NCBI RefSeq assembly: GCF_031755915.1
Contig: NC_083383.1
Coordinates: forward strand, 1,306,001-1,370,000
Direction of reading: 5' to 3'
Source: Ziziphus jujuba
Lineage: Eukaryota; Streptophyta; Magnoliopsida; Rosales; Rhamnaceae
DNA: 64,000 nucleotides
The notes beneath the pieces were generated by a model. It saw only the letters and a list, made by a program, of their open reading frames with translations, was not told the DNA's origin and did no database searches. Both the position numbers and the translations under genes were made by a program. Of the stretch, positions 18,869 to 31,050 are shown in pieces. Each line of letters opens with the position of its first letter. Position 1 is the first letter of the stretch.

Positions 18869-19126
18869 TTGAGCTGGTGATTGGAATTGGAAACAAGAAT
18901 GTGTATATCCACGCTTACTCAAAAAAGATAACGTATGGAATGAAATATGCAAGTGCAAACCCATTATTCCAGCCTGTACTTCCAAAAGTATGTAGTTGAA
19001 AGAAATGATTCACGAACAATGGGCCTCAGTTTATGGTGTTGGTGATGTGATGATTCCAGCTCCTTCAGCTTTCTATGGCTTAGCAAATATAAAATGTGAA
19101 ATACTTCTGATCTTTATAGGAACTTT

Positions 19127-19172
<46 letters not shown>

Positions 19173-19466
19173 TTCTTTCTTTTGGGTGGAGGGTTTATCA
19201 AGGAAAAAAAAATGACTATCCAATATCTACTTAATTTACAGGCTCATCTTGCAAATTTGTGGTGTACGGAGAATTTTCATTTATTCTAAAACACATGTAT
19301 TAATTCAGAAAATAATAATAATAAACATTACAACTATCCAGATCCTGTGCTCCTCTGTTTGGCATACTGTTTCAAGAATCAAGAATAGGGATTAAGATGT
19401 TAGCTACTTATTCAACCACAGAAGAAAACTTGCATATGAATAAGAATGGCTCGCACCACACCACCT
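18869..19466. other. Right flank of chromovirus with exon-like frame and 39-bp poly-T
   Basis: Bases 18871-18983 on the plus strand encode a normally composed segment beginning ELVIGIGNKNVYIHAYSKK and reach a GT donor-like site near 18986. It would join an open frame at about 15605-15650 on the other side of the chromovirus. I do not recognise it. A run of 39 T residues lies at 19131-19169. No complete gene is visible. Confidence 0.35.
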
Positions 19467-19513
19467 GTAGTACTAGTAGTAGTAGTAGTAGTAGTAGTAG
19501 TAGAGTAGTAGTA
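19467..19513. repeat. (TAG)n microsatellite
   Basis: Trinucleotide TAG/AGT run with one interruption, directly downstream of the stop codon of the ADH-C relic. Confidence 0.9.
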
Positions 19514-19519
19514 TCTTAC

Positions 19520-20693
19520 TCATTTGTTCAGCCAGATTATGCATTTGAGACACTGTCCTTCAATGAGTAAATCAAAAGCTTTGTTGACATCCTCAAACCT
19601 GATCTCGTGTGTCACAAACTCCTCCAGCTTCAGTTCCTAGAAAAACACCATTCTATAAGAAGTAACCACATAGCCATCAGAAGTAACAAGTCAACGGGCA
19701 CATAATTAAATCAATCACCATAAGCGACTCAAGCTATTTGTAAAATAAAACATTATTTTCTTAGTAAAACCCCAGCAAAATTGAAAAGCCAAATTAATTG
19801 CCAACAACGGATATCAGATTTAGGTTTGATTCCTCCAAGTAGCATCCTAAAAGAGTATATCACGAGAGGGAAGAGTCACTTGTGATTCTGGGTTGCCCAC
19901 AAGTCCAAAACAAGACTTTGTTTAAAATATGAACTAGTAAAAGAACAGACTCCACATGTCTCTATGTAATGCAATTCCTTAAAGGCATCTTTATTTTATT
20001 TTTCTTTTGGTAATTGGTAGAAGTGGGGAGAAAACTACAGAAAATTTATGAGGTAGGGATTAAGAGAGAGATATTCTAAAAAGGGTAGGGAGAGAGACAC
20101 CTTCCTCCAGCAAGCAAAGGCTTCTTGCACCAAAGATGACAAAACCCACTAAATTAAAGCAGTAGTCTGCACCCCAACTAATCATCTTAGAGATCACCTG
20201 CATTTTAAAGCAACTGACAATGATTAAAAAGAGAATCTTCTACCGAATAACCTATGGGTTTTTCATCTCTAGCTCGTGTAAGAATGGAGTAAATAATTGA
20301 AAAATAGAATCTTTCAACACATAATCCGAGGTCAACAAGCTTATTCATTGAGCTCTACTGTTTCCAGGATTGATAGTCTGTGACTCCAAATGTTTTTCCT
20401 GACAAAGAAAGAAGAGCATAAAATATCAAGAATCATAGGAAACAATTCATTGTTTTTTTTTTGAAAATTCAATATTTGTCAACCGTCTCCTTAACTTAAG
20501 CTCTACATAAAATTGTATACAAAGACAATCAGATCATATTCTCCTTCTGTAATTGTAAACAAGGGAGAGAACTCTGAAAAAGAGAAATCAAAAACTCCAC
20601 GTCTAATCTATTTACCAATTTTAAATTTCTATGCGTCTGCATCGACGCCAATAATTATGGCAGCTCCACGGAACCTTGCTCCCTTGGCAACCT
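19520..20693 (-). pseudogene. ADH-like copy C, 5'-truncated and decayed
   Basis: Third member of the ADH array on the same strand. The last exon (19520-19636) is perfect: it has a good acceptor, 39 codons including the stop, and the same length as in copy B (ELKLEEFVTHE... to IIWLNK). The other parts are wrecked. Exon 9 (about 19804-19905) has lost its start and has stops; exon 8 (about 20099-20198) is frameshifted and has lost the GGGADYCFECVG core; exon 7 is reduced to a few codons near 20385-20402; and exon 6 (about 20617-20693) has a stop and a Cys-to-Arg change. Exons 1-5 are missing. The remnant ends about 400 bp before the MULE boundary. Confidence 0.9.
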
Positions 20694-21102
20694 AAAAAAC
20701 CAACCAACAGCAATATGCCTTCTAAAATAAACAGCATACTACTATGGAAACAATATGAGTTTTGCAAATTAATGTTTTTTTATTTTTATTCTCTTTCTTG
20801 TGAAGTAGATTTGATTATTTATTTATTTTTCTAACATCATTTATAATTTTATATATTTGTCTATTTAATATGTATATATTTATTTGTTCTTGTCCATTTA
20901 ATATTTAAGTAAACCATTTTTAAAAACAAAATTATATACTTAAATTCTTATAATCTATGTATATTTTATATATGAAATAATAAAACTATAATCTCATTAG
21001 TTTTTATAATGCATCTTCCTAATCGATATTCATTCAAATATATAAATATAATAACAAGAAAGACCTTTATTCAAACCAAAACATCTTTATCATTCAATAT
21101 GT
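20694..21102. other. AT-rich spacer left of the MULE
   Basis: Very AT-rich sequence with no coding signal; the missing 5' half of ADH-C should have been here. Confidence 0.6.
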
Positions 21103-21111
21103 TAAAAAATA

Positions 21112-21210
21112 GGGTTTTTTCAAAAAATAGCCACCTTACAACTCCATTTTTGAAAAATAGCAAAAAAAATTTTTTAAAAAAAATAGCCACCTTGGGACAA
21201 AAATACCCTT
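21112..21210 (+). repeat. Left terminal inverted repeat of the MULE
   Basis: Contains GGGTTTTTTC, then two AATAGCCACCTT motifs separated by an A/T-rich stretch including TTTTTGAAAAATAG. It aligns with the reverse complement of 35131-35239. Confidence 0.92.
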
Positions 21211-21599
21211 AATAAAATTGAAAATTACGCAAAAGAGTTTTTTTTTTTTCCCTTTCCTTCTTCCTCTACACAGCCGTTCGTGGGGTTTCTCTAAGGTCAC
21301 TCTTTGCATCTCATCTCTTCTCACTCTTATTTTTTTGTATTTTCTCATATCTCAAACTAAACTTAGGTAAAAATTTTATCTTTTTTCTTATTAGATGAAA
21401 GTAAGGAAATATGTGTTTTTTTTGTTTTTTCTCTTTCTCTTTTTTCTTGTATTTTTTGTTAGTTTAGGGTTTTTTAAGCTTTTGATTTAATATGGGTATG
21501 CAAGAAATTAATTTATGAGCTGTTATATGTGATTTTAAAGATACTTAGGTGGCATATGATTTGAAAATGTGGGAAATTTTGTGTAGAATTGAAAATTTA

Positions 21600-21730
21600 C
21601 GAAAAACAGTAAAAACGGAGAAAATTTGGTGAAAAAGATGAACTTCCACCAATTTCCTCCAGTTTGTCAGTTTTCGCAAAATTTCTGCCAATTTTTCGCC
21701 AGTTTTCCGCCAATTTTCCGCCAGTAGGAA
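21600..21730 (+). repeat. TTTCCGCCA-type repeat cluster upstream of mudrA
   Basis: Several short copies of TTTTCCGCCA and TTTCGCCAG in direct orientation, about 140 bp before the transposase start. They resemble the two larger clusters elsewhere in the same element. Confidence 0.6.
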
Positions 21731-21870
21731 AAAGCTATATTTGGCCGGGGAAAAAAAAAAAAAAACAGAATCAACTTTTTTAATACAGTTAATATGTTTG
21801 TTTAGTATTATTCAAAATTTTATATATTTATTGATTTAGTTTAACGTTATTCATTTAATTTTGTAGTAAA

Positions 21871-24435
21871 ATGGAAGATGATGACATTGTAATTGCGGTT
21901 TTATACAATGGAACATTGGTACAAAATGATGGTGGTAATTGGGAATATCGAAATGGTAAAAATATAATGGTTTCCGTCGGCAAGAGATGCACAAAATCAG
22001 AGTTAGAGGATGAGATTTTCAATTCTATTGAAATAGATCGAAATGAATATTTGCTAAAGCTAAAATGGATATATGGATGATGTGCAGAAAAGTTGGATCC
22101 TACAGAAATACGATGTGATAGGGATGTGAAATGCTTTCTTCAAGAAGTGAGGAATGGAGGGATGACAATGATGCGGCCTCCATTGTATGTTGAGGTAATT
22201 TCAAAAGTTGAATATGTATGTAGAAATGTTCATCATACAGCATTTGCTTCGGATAGTGGGAGTAATCTTCATTCTTTTTCTTGTCCTCCAATTGGCGTTC
22301 GTCTACCATAAGCTTCCGGTACTGAACCTATTCAGGCTACATCTCAGGAAATTATGGTTCAAGAAACTCAGTTTAAAGATCAAGTTGATGTTCGTGGGGC
22401 CTGGACATCATTTAACATCCATGAAGGAGTTGATGTTGGAGGTGACTATGCTGAACGGTTTCCTAACGATGAGGATTATGAGCAGTTGCATAATATTGAT
22501 CATGATGAGAATTACAATGCCGCAGGGGATGATGTTGATAATAATGATGTAGATTTTGATCATGAGTTGCCAGAAAATGATAATAATATGCATCCTGAAA
22601 TGAACAATGAAGGAGTTGATGATGTTAGGGTTCATCGTGCTACAAGTGACCACATATTATCGAGTAACATAAGTGGTTCTATGGCCATATTTTCGTCAAA
22701 GTTCACTGGCTGTGAGAGCATAGTAGTTGGACAATTATTTCGCAACAAACGTGACTTACAGAATAAACTGAGTATCTATTGCATGCGAGAAAATAAGGAG
22801 TTCAAGGTGACACGGTCAACTACACAATGGTATGAGATTGTATGCTTGGAAAATACTTGTAAATGGCGACTACGTGCAACCACATTTAAAAATGGAGAAA
22901 TATTTGTTGTGAGAATTTTTGATAATGTACACAGTTGCTCGTTACATATCGTGCATCGAGAACATAAGCAGGCCAGTAGCCGGGTTATGGGGCAATGTAT
23001 CAAATTTAAATATGAAGGTATTGCACGTGTTTACAAACCCAAAGAAATTCAACATGATTTTTTGCAGAAATATGGGGTGAATATAAGCTACAACAAAGCA
23101 TGGAGAGGTAAAGAGTATGCACTTAATAGTGTTAGGGGGTCTCCAGAGGAGAATTTTGCTAAGTTACCTGCCTACTGTTATGAGTTAGTGTCGAAGAATC
23201 CTGAGACTATTACACGTATCAAAACAGACGATAATAACAATTTTGTATATTTCTTTATGGCTATTGGAGCAAGCATTAGGGGATTTAAATCTCACATAAG
23301 ACCCGTGTTGACTGTTGATGCAACTGCATTAAAAGGGAAATACAAAGGGTACATGTATATTGCATCGGGCATGGATGGCAATAAGCAAATATATCCTTTG
23401 GATTTCGGCATTAGAGATGGAGAGAATGAGCAAGCATATACATGGTTTTTCCAAAACCTCAAGGATGCCATCGGAGATTTTTCGGATTTGGTGTTTGTGA
23501 GTGATAGACACCCCGCTATTGAAAGGGCATTACGCAAAGTTTTTCCCAATGCATACCATGCGTTGTGCACATACCATATAAGCAGAAATATTAAAGCAAA
23601 TGGACATGCGAAAGATGAATCAATAATACAATGTTTCATGCTCGCAGCTAGTGCATATTTGGTTGAAGATTTTGAGTTTTATATGGGGCAAATTGAGGCA
23701 AAAAACAGTAGGGCTGCCCAATACATTCAATCATGTGACCCTACAAGGTGGGCACGTTCTCTTTGTCCATGTAGAAGGTACACTATCATGACCACCAATA
23801 TTGCAGAAAGCTTGAGTGGCATTTTGCTAGATGCTAAAGAGATGCCAATAGTAGCATTAATAGAGCACATATGGGATTTACTGCAAAGGTGATTTTATGA
23901 ACGACGTACTGCAGGTGCAAAATTGACAAAGTCTGTGACTGACCATATGGAAGAGCAACTCAAACTACGAAATTTGGAGTCCATCGGACTATGTGTGAAA
24001 GCCATTAATATGCATGAATTTCTTGTGGAAGGTGGGAGTTTGAGGGGTACAGTTAATCTCCAATCAAAAACATGCTCATGCAAAGTCTTCGATCTTGATC
24101 AATATCCTTGTGATCATTGTATTGCTGCTTGCAGAGACCGCAAAATTGCTCTTTATGGCATGTGTTCTCATTACTACACCGCGGATGCATATCGTGCAGC
24201 TTATGCTGAGTCCATTTACCCTTTGTTAGATGAAAAACAGTGGCATGTCCCGGATGACGTGGCAAGTCGCATTGTTCTTCCACTAAGATGGACACGTAGG
24301 CAAGCCGGTAGGCCGAGGATGCAACGCATACCATCCGAAGGTGAAGATGTTATTGGACGTAGATGTAGCCGATGCGGTAGTGTTGGACATTATAGGCAGA
24401 GATGTACGAATCTATTGTCTTATGCTTCAAATTAG
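21871..24435 (+). pseudogene. mudrA transposase with three in-frame stops
   Basis: One continuous intron-less frame of 855 codons is interrupted only by TGA at 22078-22080, TAA at 22309-22311 and TGA at 23890-23892, with no frameshift. An acidic N-terminal part is followed by a MuDR DNA-binding-like region around 22700-23000. The DDE core comes next: VDATALKGKYKG near 23305 and VFVSDRHPAIERAL near 23490. A SWIM-type zinc finger follows (CSCKVFDLDQYPCDHC, about 24073-24120), and a CCHC knuckle near the end (CSRCGSVGHYRQRC). All three stops are one transition away from Trp, Arg or Gln codons. The family catalyses cut-and-paste transposition; this copy cannot make a full protein unless stops are read through. 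Confidence 0.93.
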
Positions 24436-25283
24436 AAAGTTTTAATTTAGTGTTATGGTTTAATATGTTTTGATAATTATTTCATATATTGGATATAATA
24501 TTTTCTACTCCACGATGGAAGATTTATTAGCAATCTTTTTTTTTTTTTGAATTTAATCCCAAATGAAAAGAGGCTTTCTGGAATTGATTTTCAATCTTTA
24601 GTTTACATATCATTTTATGGAATGTCCAAATGATTTTGAAAAGAAAAACAAACATATATCATTTTTTCTTTTATTTAAAATGGTTATTGATTTTAAATGT
24701 CACTACATTTTTTGTTAATTCCATCTTCGTCTTATATAATATTTGTCTCCACTCCCAATTTTTTTTATCCCACTATTAACTTATATAATCTATTAGAAAT
24801 TGATTTTCCAAGTGGAGGAAATTAGTTTCTGATAGGAATAAAAATTATTCAATGATTTCCGCTTGGAGCAAATTTTTTCCAACAGGAGGAAAACTATTTC
24901 CGTTTGGAGGAAAAATTTTCCAGCTGGCGGAAATTTATCCAGAGGCTTCAATTTATCTCCATATGGTATTTCTGACTAAAGGAAAATGTTTCCTCCAGGA
25001 GGAAAATTTTTCCGCCTATAGGAAATATTTTCCAACAAGCGGAAAATTTTTTAAAATTTGCAATTGAGCTCGTAAGGCGTTTGTGCATAACGGAATTCTA
25101 ATAAATAAACATGGCACATTTCCTATAAGGTCAATTACTTATCCTTACATCAATACCACATTGTTATATTTGTTAAATGAACATTATAAGCCACCATTAT
25201 ATTTACAATTAAAAGTTAAATATAATAAAGAATATGCATCTATAAACATGACAAAAGGAAAGAAAAATGCATTACCACTCAGC
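24436..25283. repeat. Convergent-gene spacer with quasi-palindromic GGAAA repeats
   Basis: Lies between the 3' ends of mudrA and the Ulp gene. The first 350 bp are AT-rich. From about 24800 to 25065 there are about ten variants of TTTTCCGCCTGGAGGAAAA, arranged head to tail; each unit is nearly its own reverse complement. No protein-coding signal. Confidence 0.75.
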
Positions 25284-28200
25284 TCATATGCTTAGTTCTT
25301 TGTTGTAAGCCTCATATGCATACTTCTTCCTAAAGAACTCCATGTCATCTTGTGTGAATGTCACTGGTAATCTAGCATGTAAAAATTCGATGGTCTTGAG
25401 TGTAAACATGCCACAGTCACCACTACAAAAAAACAATTATTATAACATATATTAGTATTATTATAACCATATTCAATAGTTAATATTTATTCAACAAACA
25501 TGTACGTATTAAGGGGTTTTACCCGTTACTTTACTGAGGGGTATTTTGTGCCAATTCACATGTAAACTCATCAACGAAGTCTACAAGATCCAGCCTCTGC
25601 TCATAAAAGGATGCAGACCGCAGTAAATATGGTAACATTATGCATAATTTCTTGAAATAAATTTCTCCCCTGTTTCGGATACCAGCCTTATTCGAGTCAT
25701 ATACAGTCATACGACGCTCTTTCAAGTCCACGTGCGCTACCAACCAATGTATGTTGCGCTTGTTTAGTGGAATCAACAACTGTCAATACATTACATGATT
25801 TCAATTAGCACAACAAATAAAGGAAGGCACATGAATAAATGAATAGTTAACATTACATAATTTGGACATGTATATTTTACATTATTTACGCATTTCCATG
25901 GCTTGGACTCCTTCATTCGAATCTCGAGCACATATTCTTGCATTGCGTATGAGAATTGGAACTTAGATGGATTAGCGAGGAACTTTCCATAACACTACTC
26001 AATGTATACCTACAACAAAATAATTTATTAGTTACCCAAAATCACAATAGCCACATATAGGACACCTAGCCGTTACTTACCCAAAATCCTCCATCTATCA
26101 CCTCAAAACTAGGATAAAAAATATCAGAAAATCGATTGGCACGTATACGAAATAAGTAAGGCAGGACTTCCATATGCTGCATTGAAAGACGAGTTAATTT
26201 TAAATTACATCCATGCAGTTGAACAACTATCTATGGAATTTATCAAATTATAAAATAAAAATCTTGATCGAAAAATACTTACATCGTGATTTAGCCACTT
26301 CTCACTGATTATAAGCAACTGAAAAAAGTCTTTACCCGCAGTCAAAATGTCCATATCAACCTTTGCTGCCCAAACGGACTTCATAAATTGGTCAAAAATT
26401 TTTACAAGTCGCTTGGGTACTGGTTTGTATGGGTCGAACTTCAAAGTAGAAGATGCACCGGGTAAAGTGCACTGTAGTTTTTTTTGCAAGCCTCCAACAC
26501 TATAAGGAGTTTGTAATAGCTGCTACCGCCTTCCTATCCCTCCTCCCAATATCTATACTTTGCTTAGCAGCTGCTACCTTTCTTACACGTCTCCCTGCAG
26601 GAAACTTTGATGGAGACACTTTCTCGATAATCGTAACACTTGGTCCTGCATCGTCTACAATAGATGGATGTGACTGTCTATCAACGGGGGTCGCATCGGG
26701 ACCAAACTTTTCTTTATTTTCATCCCCTTCAACGTCCACGTCCATCCCATCTCCCAACCCGTCAGCTTTAACTCCCACTCCTTGGTGCTTCATTAACTTA
26801 TCAAGCTTGGTGTCCAAACTTACAAACTCTCTAAGCATGGCGATTCTTAAATCCTTAACGTCTTGCCGTACATTAGCCACTTCGCCTTCAAGGATTGTTA
26901 ATCTCTCTCTCAAAGGCACCTGAAAGAAACAATAATGATTAATACTTGCAATAATAAAAAAGATAAACATTCATACAAATTATTCAAACCTCATCATGGG
27001 ATGAAGTCGTTGGAGGTTGGGATGGAGTCAATGGTTCAACACGAACATGAGCAGCAACTCCCGCAGTCGATGATGAAGGCTGGTCTGTCGGCTTATGTCC
27101 CATTCGCCGCCTCCCTCCTTTTCCCATAATTTCCACAGACACCTCTTTCCGTTTCTTACTTCTACCACTTCTTGTAAGTGGAAGACCTTCATCTTTTTCA
27201 TCATGACTTGCCTGTGGTGGCTTGTCTCGAACAGCAGGTGCAACATTGTATGGAGTACTGTCATGACGTACATCCCATGCCAAGTTGCCGATATATGCAT
27301 GCTCAAATTCAGTCACATTCATTAAGCCATGAATGGGATACTGCAAAAGACAAAAGGGATTATCATCAAGTGATTAGTAAGTAATACTAATATTCCTGCA
27401 AATACTGCAAAAGTGTATAAATAATATTACTATGTTGGAATGTATATTTATATATACATATATATATATATTTGTACATATAAGTGGAAGAACTCATATA
27501 CTTACATCACGATGATCGAAGAATTCAGTGGCCTTCTCAAATCTTAGCACTTGTGAAATATGCCAATTAAGAATTCGAGGGAATGCCATGTCCGGCAACT
27601 TCTTTCCGAATGCTTGACCCAACGAAGGAATTGTCTCAAAACCCCAAATCTATCAAACAATTAATTAATAATGAATAAGTAAAGAAATACACACCATAAA
27701 TACAAGTGTAACAAACTTTAAATAATAGTGTAACAAACTTACCATGAAAGCCAAAGGAAACCCACAAAGACTATAACTCTTTGACTTGTTTAAAGCCATG
27801 GACTCTCTATGCTCAAAAGCACTCTTCAACGATCTAAAGGTGGTAGTACATGATAAAGTATCCCATGGATAGTTATTGAAGTACTCTAAATCGTCCACCA
27901 TCTCCAAGTGGTTATGAGGTGCGGTGGTCATGCTTTCTTTGCCTAGAAGAACCGTCTCTAGGAAATATAATAAAGCCAACTTCAATCTATCATCGTCGGC
28001 TTCATCATCGTCTTGACACTGTGCGATCATGAAAGCTTCGGTTATCTCCGAGTTAGTGACCTGTCGCTTTCCGCCAAAATACATGTCACTAATACGAGTA
28101 GAGATGTCAGGACCCGTCCAGAATTCCTTCCCCGGAACCCTAGACAGCCCTGATCCCAGGGAAACCCTACCGAACCCTCCAACGGAAAATCCGACAGAGC

Positions 28201-28964
28201 CTCCCCTAAGGGATTTACTTACCACAATTTACCTGCACTGAAAACACACTTCTAAAATTATCCCCTTATTCCTCCCACAGTACTACAAATCGATTCCACA
28301 AATTGCAGCACTTAAAAAAAATAAATACAGTAATCCAGTGCAAAATAAATACAACAAGAGTGAAAGAAATATTACAACTGCAATAAAAGAATAACAGGGT
28401 ACTGCCGAACTAAAACAGCGAGGAAGATCAAGTCCGCTCCGAGTGAACACCGACAACCTGGTACCTAGAGGAACGGAATTTAAGAATGTGAGATGCTAAT
28501 CATCTCAGTGAGCGACCCTACTACTATACCATATATTATCACAGTAATAAGTATAAATAATAATTATTTGGAAATAATATTTTCTCTCAAAACCCTTACA
28601 ATTCTCTCAGTTGGAAAGGTTCCCCTTTTAAAACAATTTCACAAAACCCTTTATCCATATTCCCCGAAAACCAAGACATCAATTAAATACCAGAAGCGGT
28701 AACAATTATATTTTTAATTCCAATTCAGTTTCCAAACATTTTATTTTTAAAACACAGTTCTGAAAATCATTTGATGCACCCACTATATACCAGTGGCGCC
28801 AACAGTACCCAGCGTCCCAAGGTACCGCCAGACAGGAGGTTATAGAAAGAAACCGGCATACGGTCGCGTGGCGTCCCACTGCGCCGCTGCTAACCTGGTG
28901 TCCCGGCCAAAGGGGGGTGGCCGCCCTCTCCGATGGCATCCACAGGACACCCTCATAATATCAA

Positions 28965-29050
28965 CCGCGCGCTACTCACACCCACCTGCGCGCTAATCAC
29001 ATCACCTGCGCGCTAATCACACCCACCTGCGCGCTAATCACAACCGTGTG
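28965..29050. repeat. Short tandem repeat CACCTGCGCGCTAATCA
   Basis: About four head-to-tail copies of an 18-21-bp unit with the core GCGCGCTAATCACA, inside the LTR-like insertion. Confidence 0.85.
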
Positions 29051-30556
29051 CACACTAACCATATCACATATACCATATCACATAATCAGAACACCAGTAC
29101 GTGCACGGTGCATCTAAAAATCATAAAATCCATAAATTTAAAACAAATTTCACATTTTTCATAAGCATAGCGGGCATAATCCATCCGCTTGAACCGGAAA
29201 ATTCTCCACAATTTCCTTATAATCCATACCATAAATTCCTCCATGATTTTCAAATCCACCAACTCCCAAATCCATCAATTCAAATATCCACATTTTTTTT
29301 CCAAGCATAAATAATTTCTCGAAATATCATAATCAAATCCCATAATATTTTATGGGCATATTTCATAAAAATTGAAATCACCAACATAACCAAATATTTT
29401 CCTTGAAATATTTGAAAATCAAATCGTGCCCAATTTACCATTAAAACCACACCAATTTCAAAATCCTCAAAACCATAAAATAATTCCACATGGCATAAAT
29501 TGGTGAAATACACATTTTCTTAAATCCGATAAATTCACAAATAATTCCACAATAATTCAAATAAATATTTGACACATAGAAATTAAATTCCAAATATTTA
29601 AATCACACATTATATATTCACCAATTAAATTCCCAAAATTAATTTGAAGGTGGGTCACTCACCTGGAGCACGCAATTAACCCATGATCCACTACGGGATC
29701 AATTCTACGACTCACCGGTGCTCCTAGAACAAAATTCACAGACAGTCAAATAAATTAATATTTTATTCGGGTAAATAATACCCGGTACCCGGGGGGTCAA
29801 AACACAAACGATATCTAGAATTTACGAGTTATATACCGAATCGAAGCTCGAGTGATGCTAATCACAGATCCGGTCTTAATTTTCGATGATCGTACCCGAC
29901 GGGGTTTGAATTTCGTCGGGAAGCTTTTCGGGTTTCGGCTCCGCAATTCTCCCAAACCGTCGCGAATTGGCGGAAACGGAAGTCGGATTTGGGTTCAGGA
30001 GGTCGAACACTGCGGACTGGAGCTGGCCGGAATTTTCGGGTACTCGCCGGAACAGTAATTTCCGGCGGGCCGCCACGTCACCGGCAACCGTCGCCGGAAC
30101 AGTAATTTCCGACGGTGGCCGTTTGCTGTGAAATTTTGCAGATTTGTAGATCGTGAGGAGAGCAATCCAACGGGACCGACGGTGAGCAAAACGGAGGTCG
30201 GACGGCGGAGAAATCACCGTTTGAAGATTTTCGACCCCTCGCCGGAAAACGCTCCGATCCCGGCGCGTCGGTGGTCCGATGGCCGTGATTTTTGGTGGGT
30301 AGGCCGGACTTGAGGAGAGGATGCTGGGTGTATGGCGCGTGTACTGTATATCGGCCGGAATAGTGCCGATTCGCGGTGGCCGGCGGTGGAGGGGAAAAAT
30401 CGCCGCCAAACTTCGGACGTCCGATCCGGGCGCGTCCGGCGGCCGTTCGCCGTGAAATTTGGAGGTTTTGCCGGAAATGAGGTGGGCAAGCTTTCTGTCC
30501 GGCGCGTGTACAGTAACTCGGCCGGAACAGTGGCAAAATCCGGTGGCCGGCGGTGG

Positions 30557-30630
30557 CTCTCTCTCTCTCTCTTTCTCTCTCCTCTCTCTCTTTCTCTCTC
30601 TTCTTTCTCTTTCTCTCTCTTCCCCGAGAG
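30557..30630. repeat. (CT)n microsatellite
   Basis: Imperfect CT/TTTC run within the LTR-like insertion; it generates the Arg/Glu-rich minus-strand frames seen here. Confidence 0.9.
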
Positions 30631-30759
30631 TTTTTCAAAATTAAAACCCTGCGTGACACTGTTCATGCCACATGGACCACTCAGAAGCTGACACGTGGCA
30701 TTTCACTGTTCACGACCCAAAAACATTAAAATAATACAGTATCCGATAAACTTCAAACG

Positions 30760-31050
30760 TCCATAACTTTTTAACCGGATGTCCGTTTTGAGCGTGCCGC
30801 TAGTCTGTGAACTCGTATCGACGAGCACTTCACAACCATGCATGAGTCAAAGCTCAATTCCCCATAAACAAAAAGTCAACTTCGGCACCCCTTGGACAGT
30901 TTGGACCGCAACTTGTTTCATCCATAACTTTCAAACCGTAGCTCCGTTTTCGACGTGCTACCAGTCTACGAACTCGTGGCATCGTGCACTTCGCCACGGT
31001 ACCCTGGTCAACTCGAAATTCCCACCGAGTCAAAAAGTCAACTTTTGACC
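30760..31050. repeat. 160-bp imperfect tandem duplication
   Basis: Two copies begin with CATAACTTTNNAACCG (about 30762 and 30922) and share CCGTTTT, ...CAGTCTACGAACTCGT-like and GTGCACTTC blocks, each followed by AAAAAGTCAACTT. They lie at one end of the LTR-like insertion. Confidence 0.75.

Noticed and set aside
26453..26923. 156-codon plus-strand open frame
   Set aside because: It is antisense to a Ulp-gene exon that has matching splice sites and heptad-like composition.
29876..30666. Several long minus-strand open frames in a GC-rich block
   Set aside because: They overlap in different frames and are repetitive Pro/Arg/Ser-rich or CT-repeat products within the LTR-like insertion.
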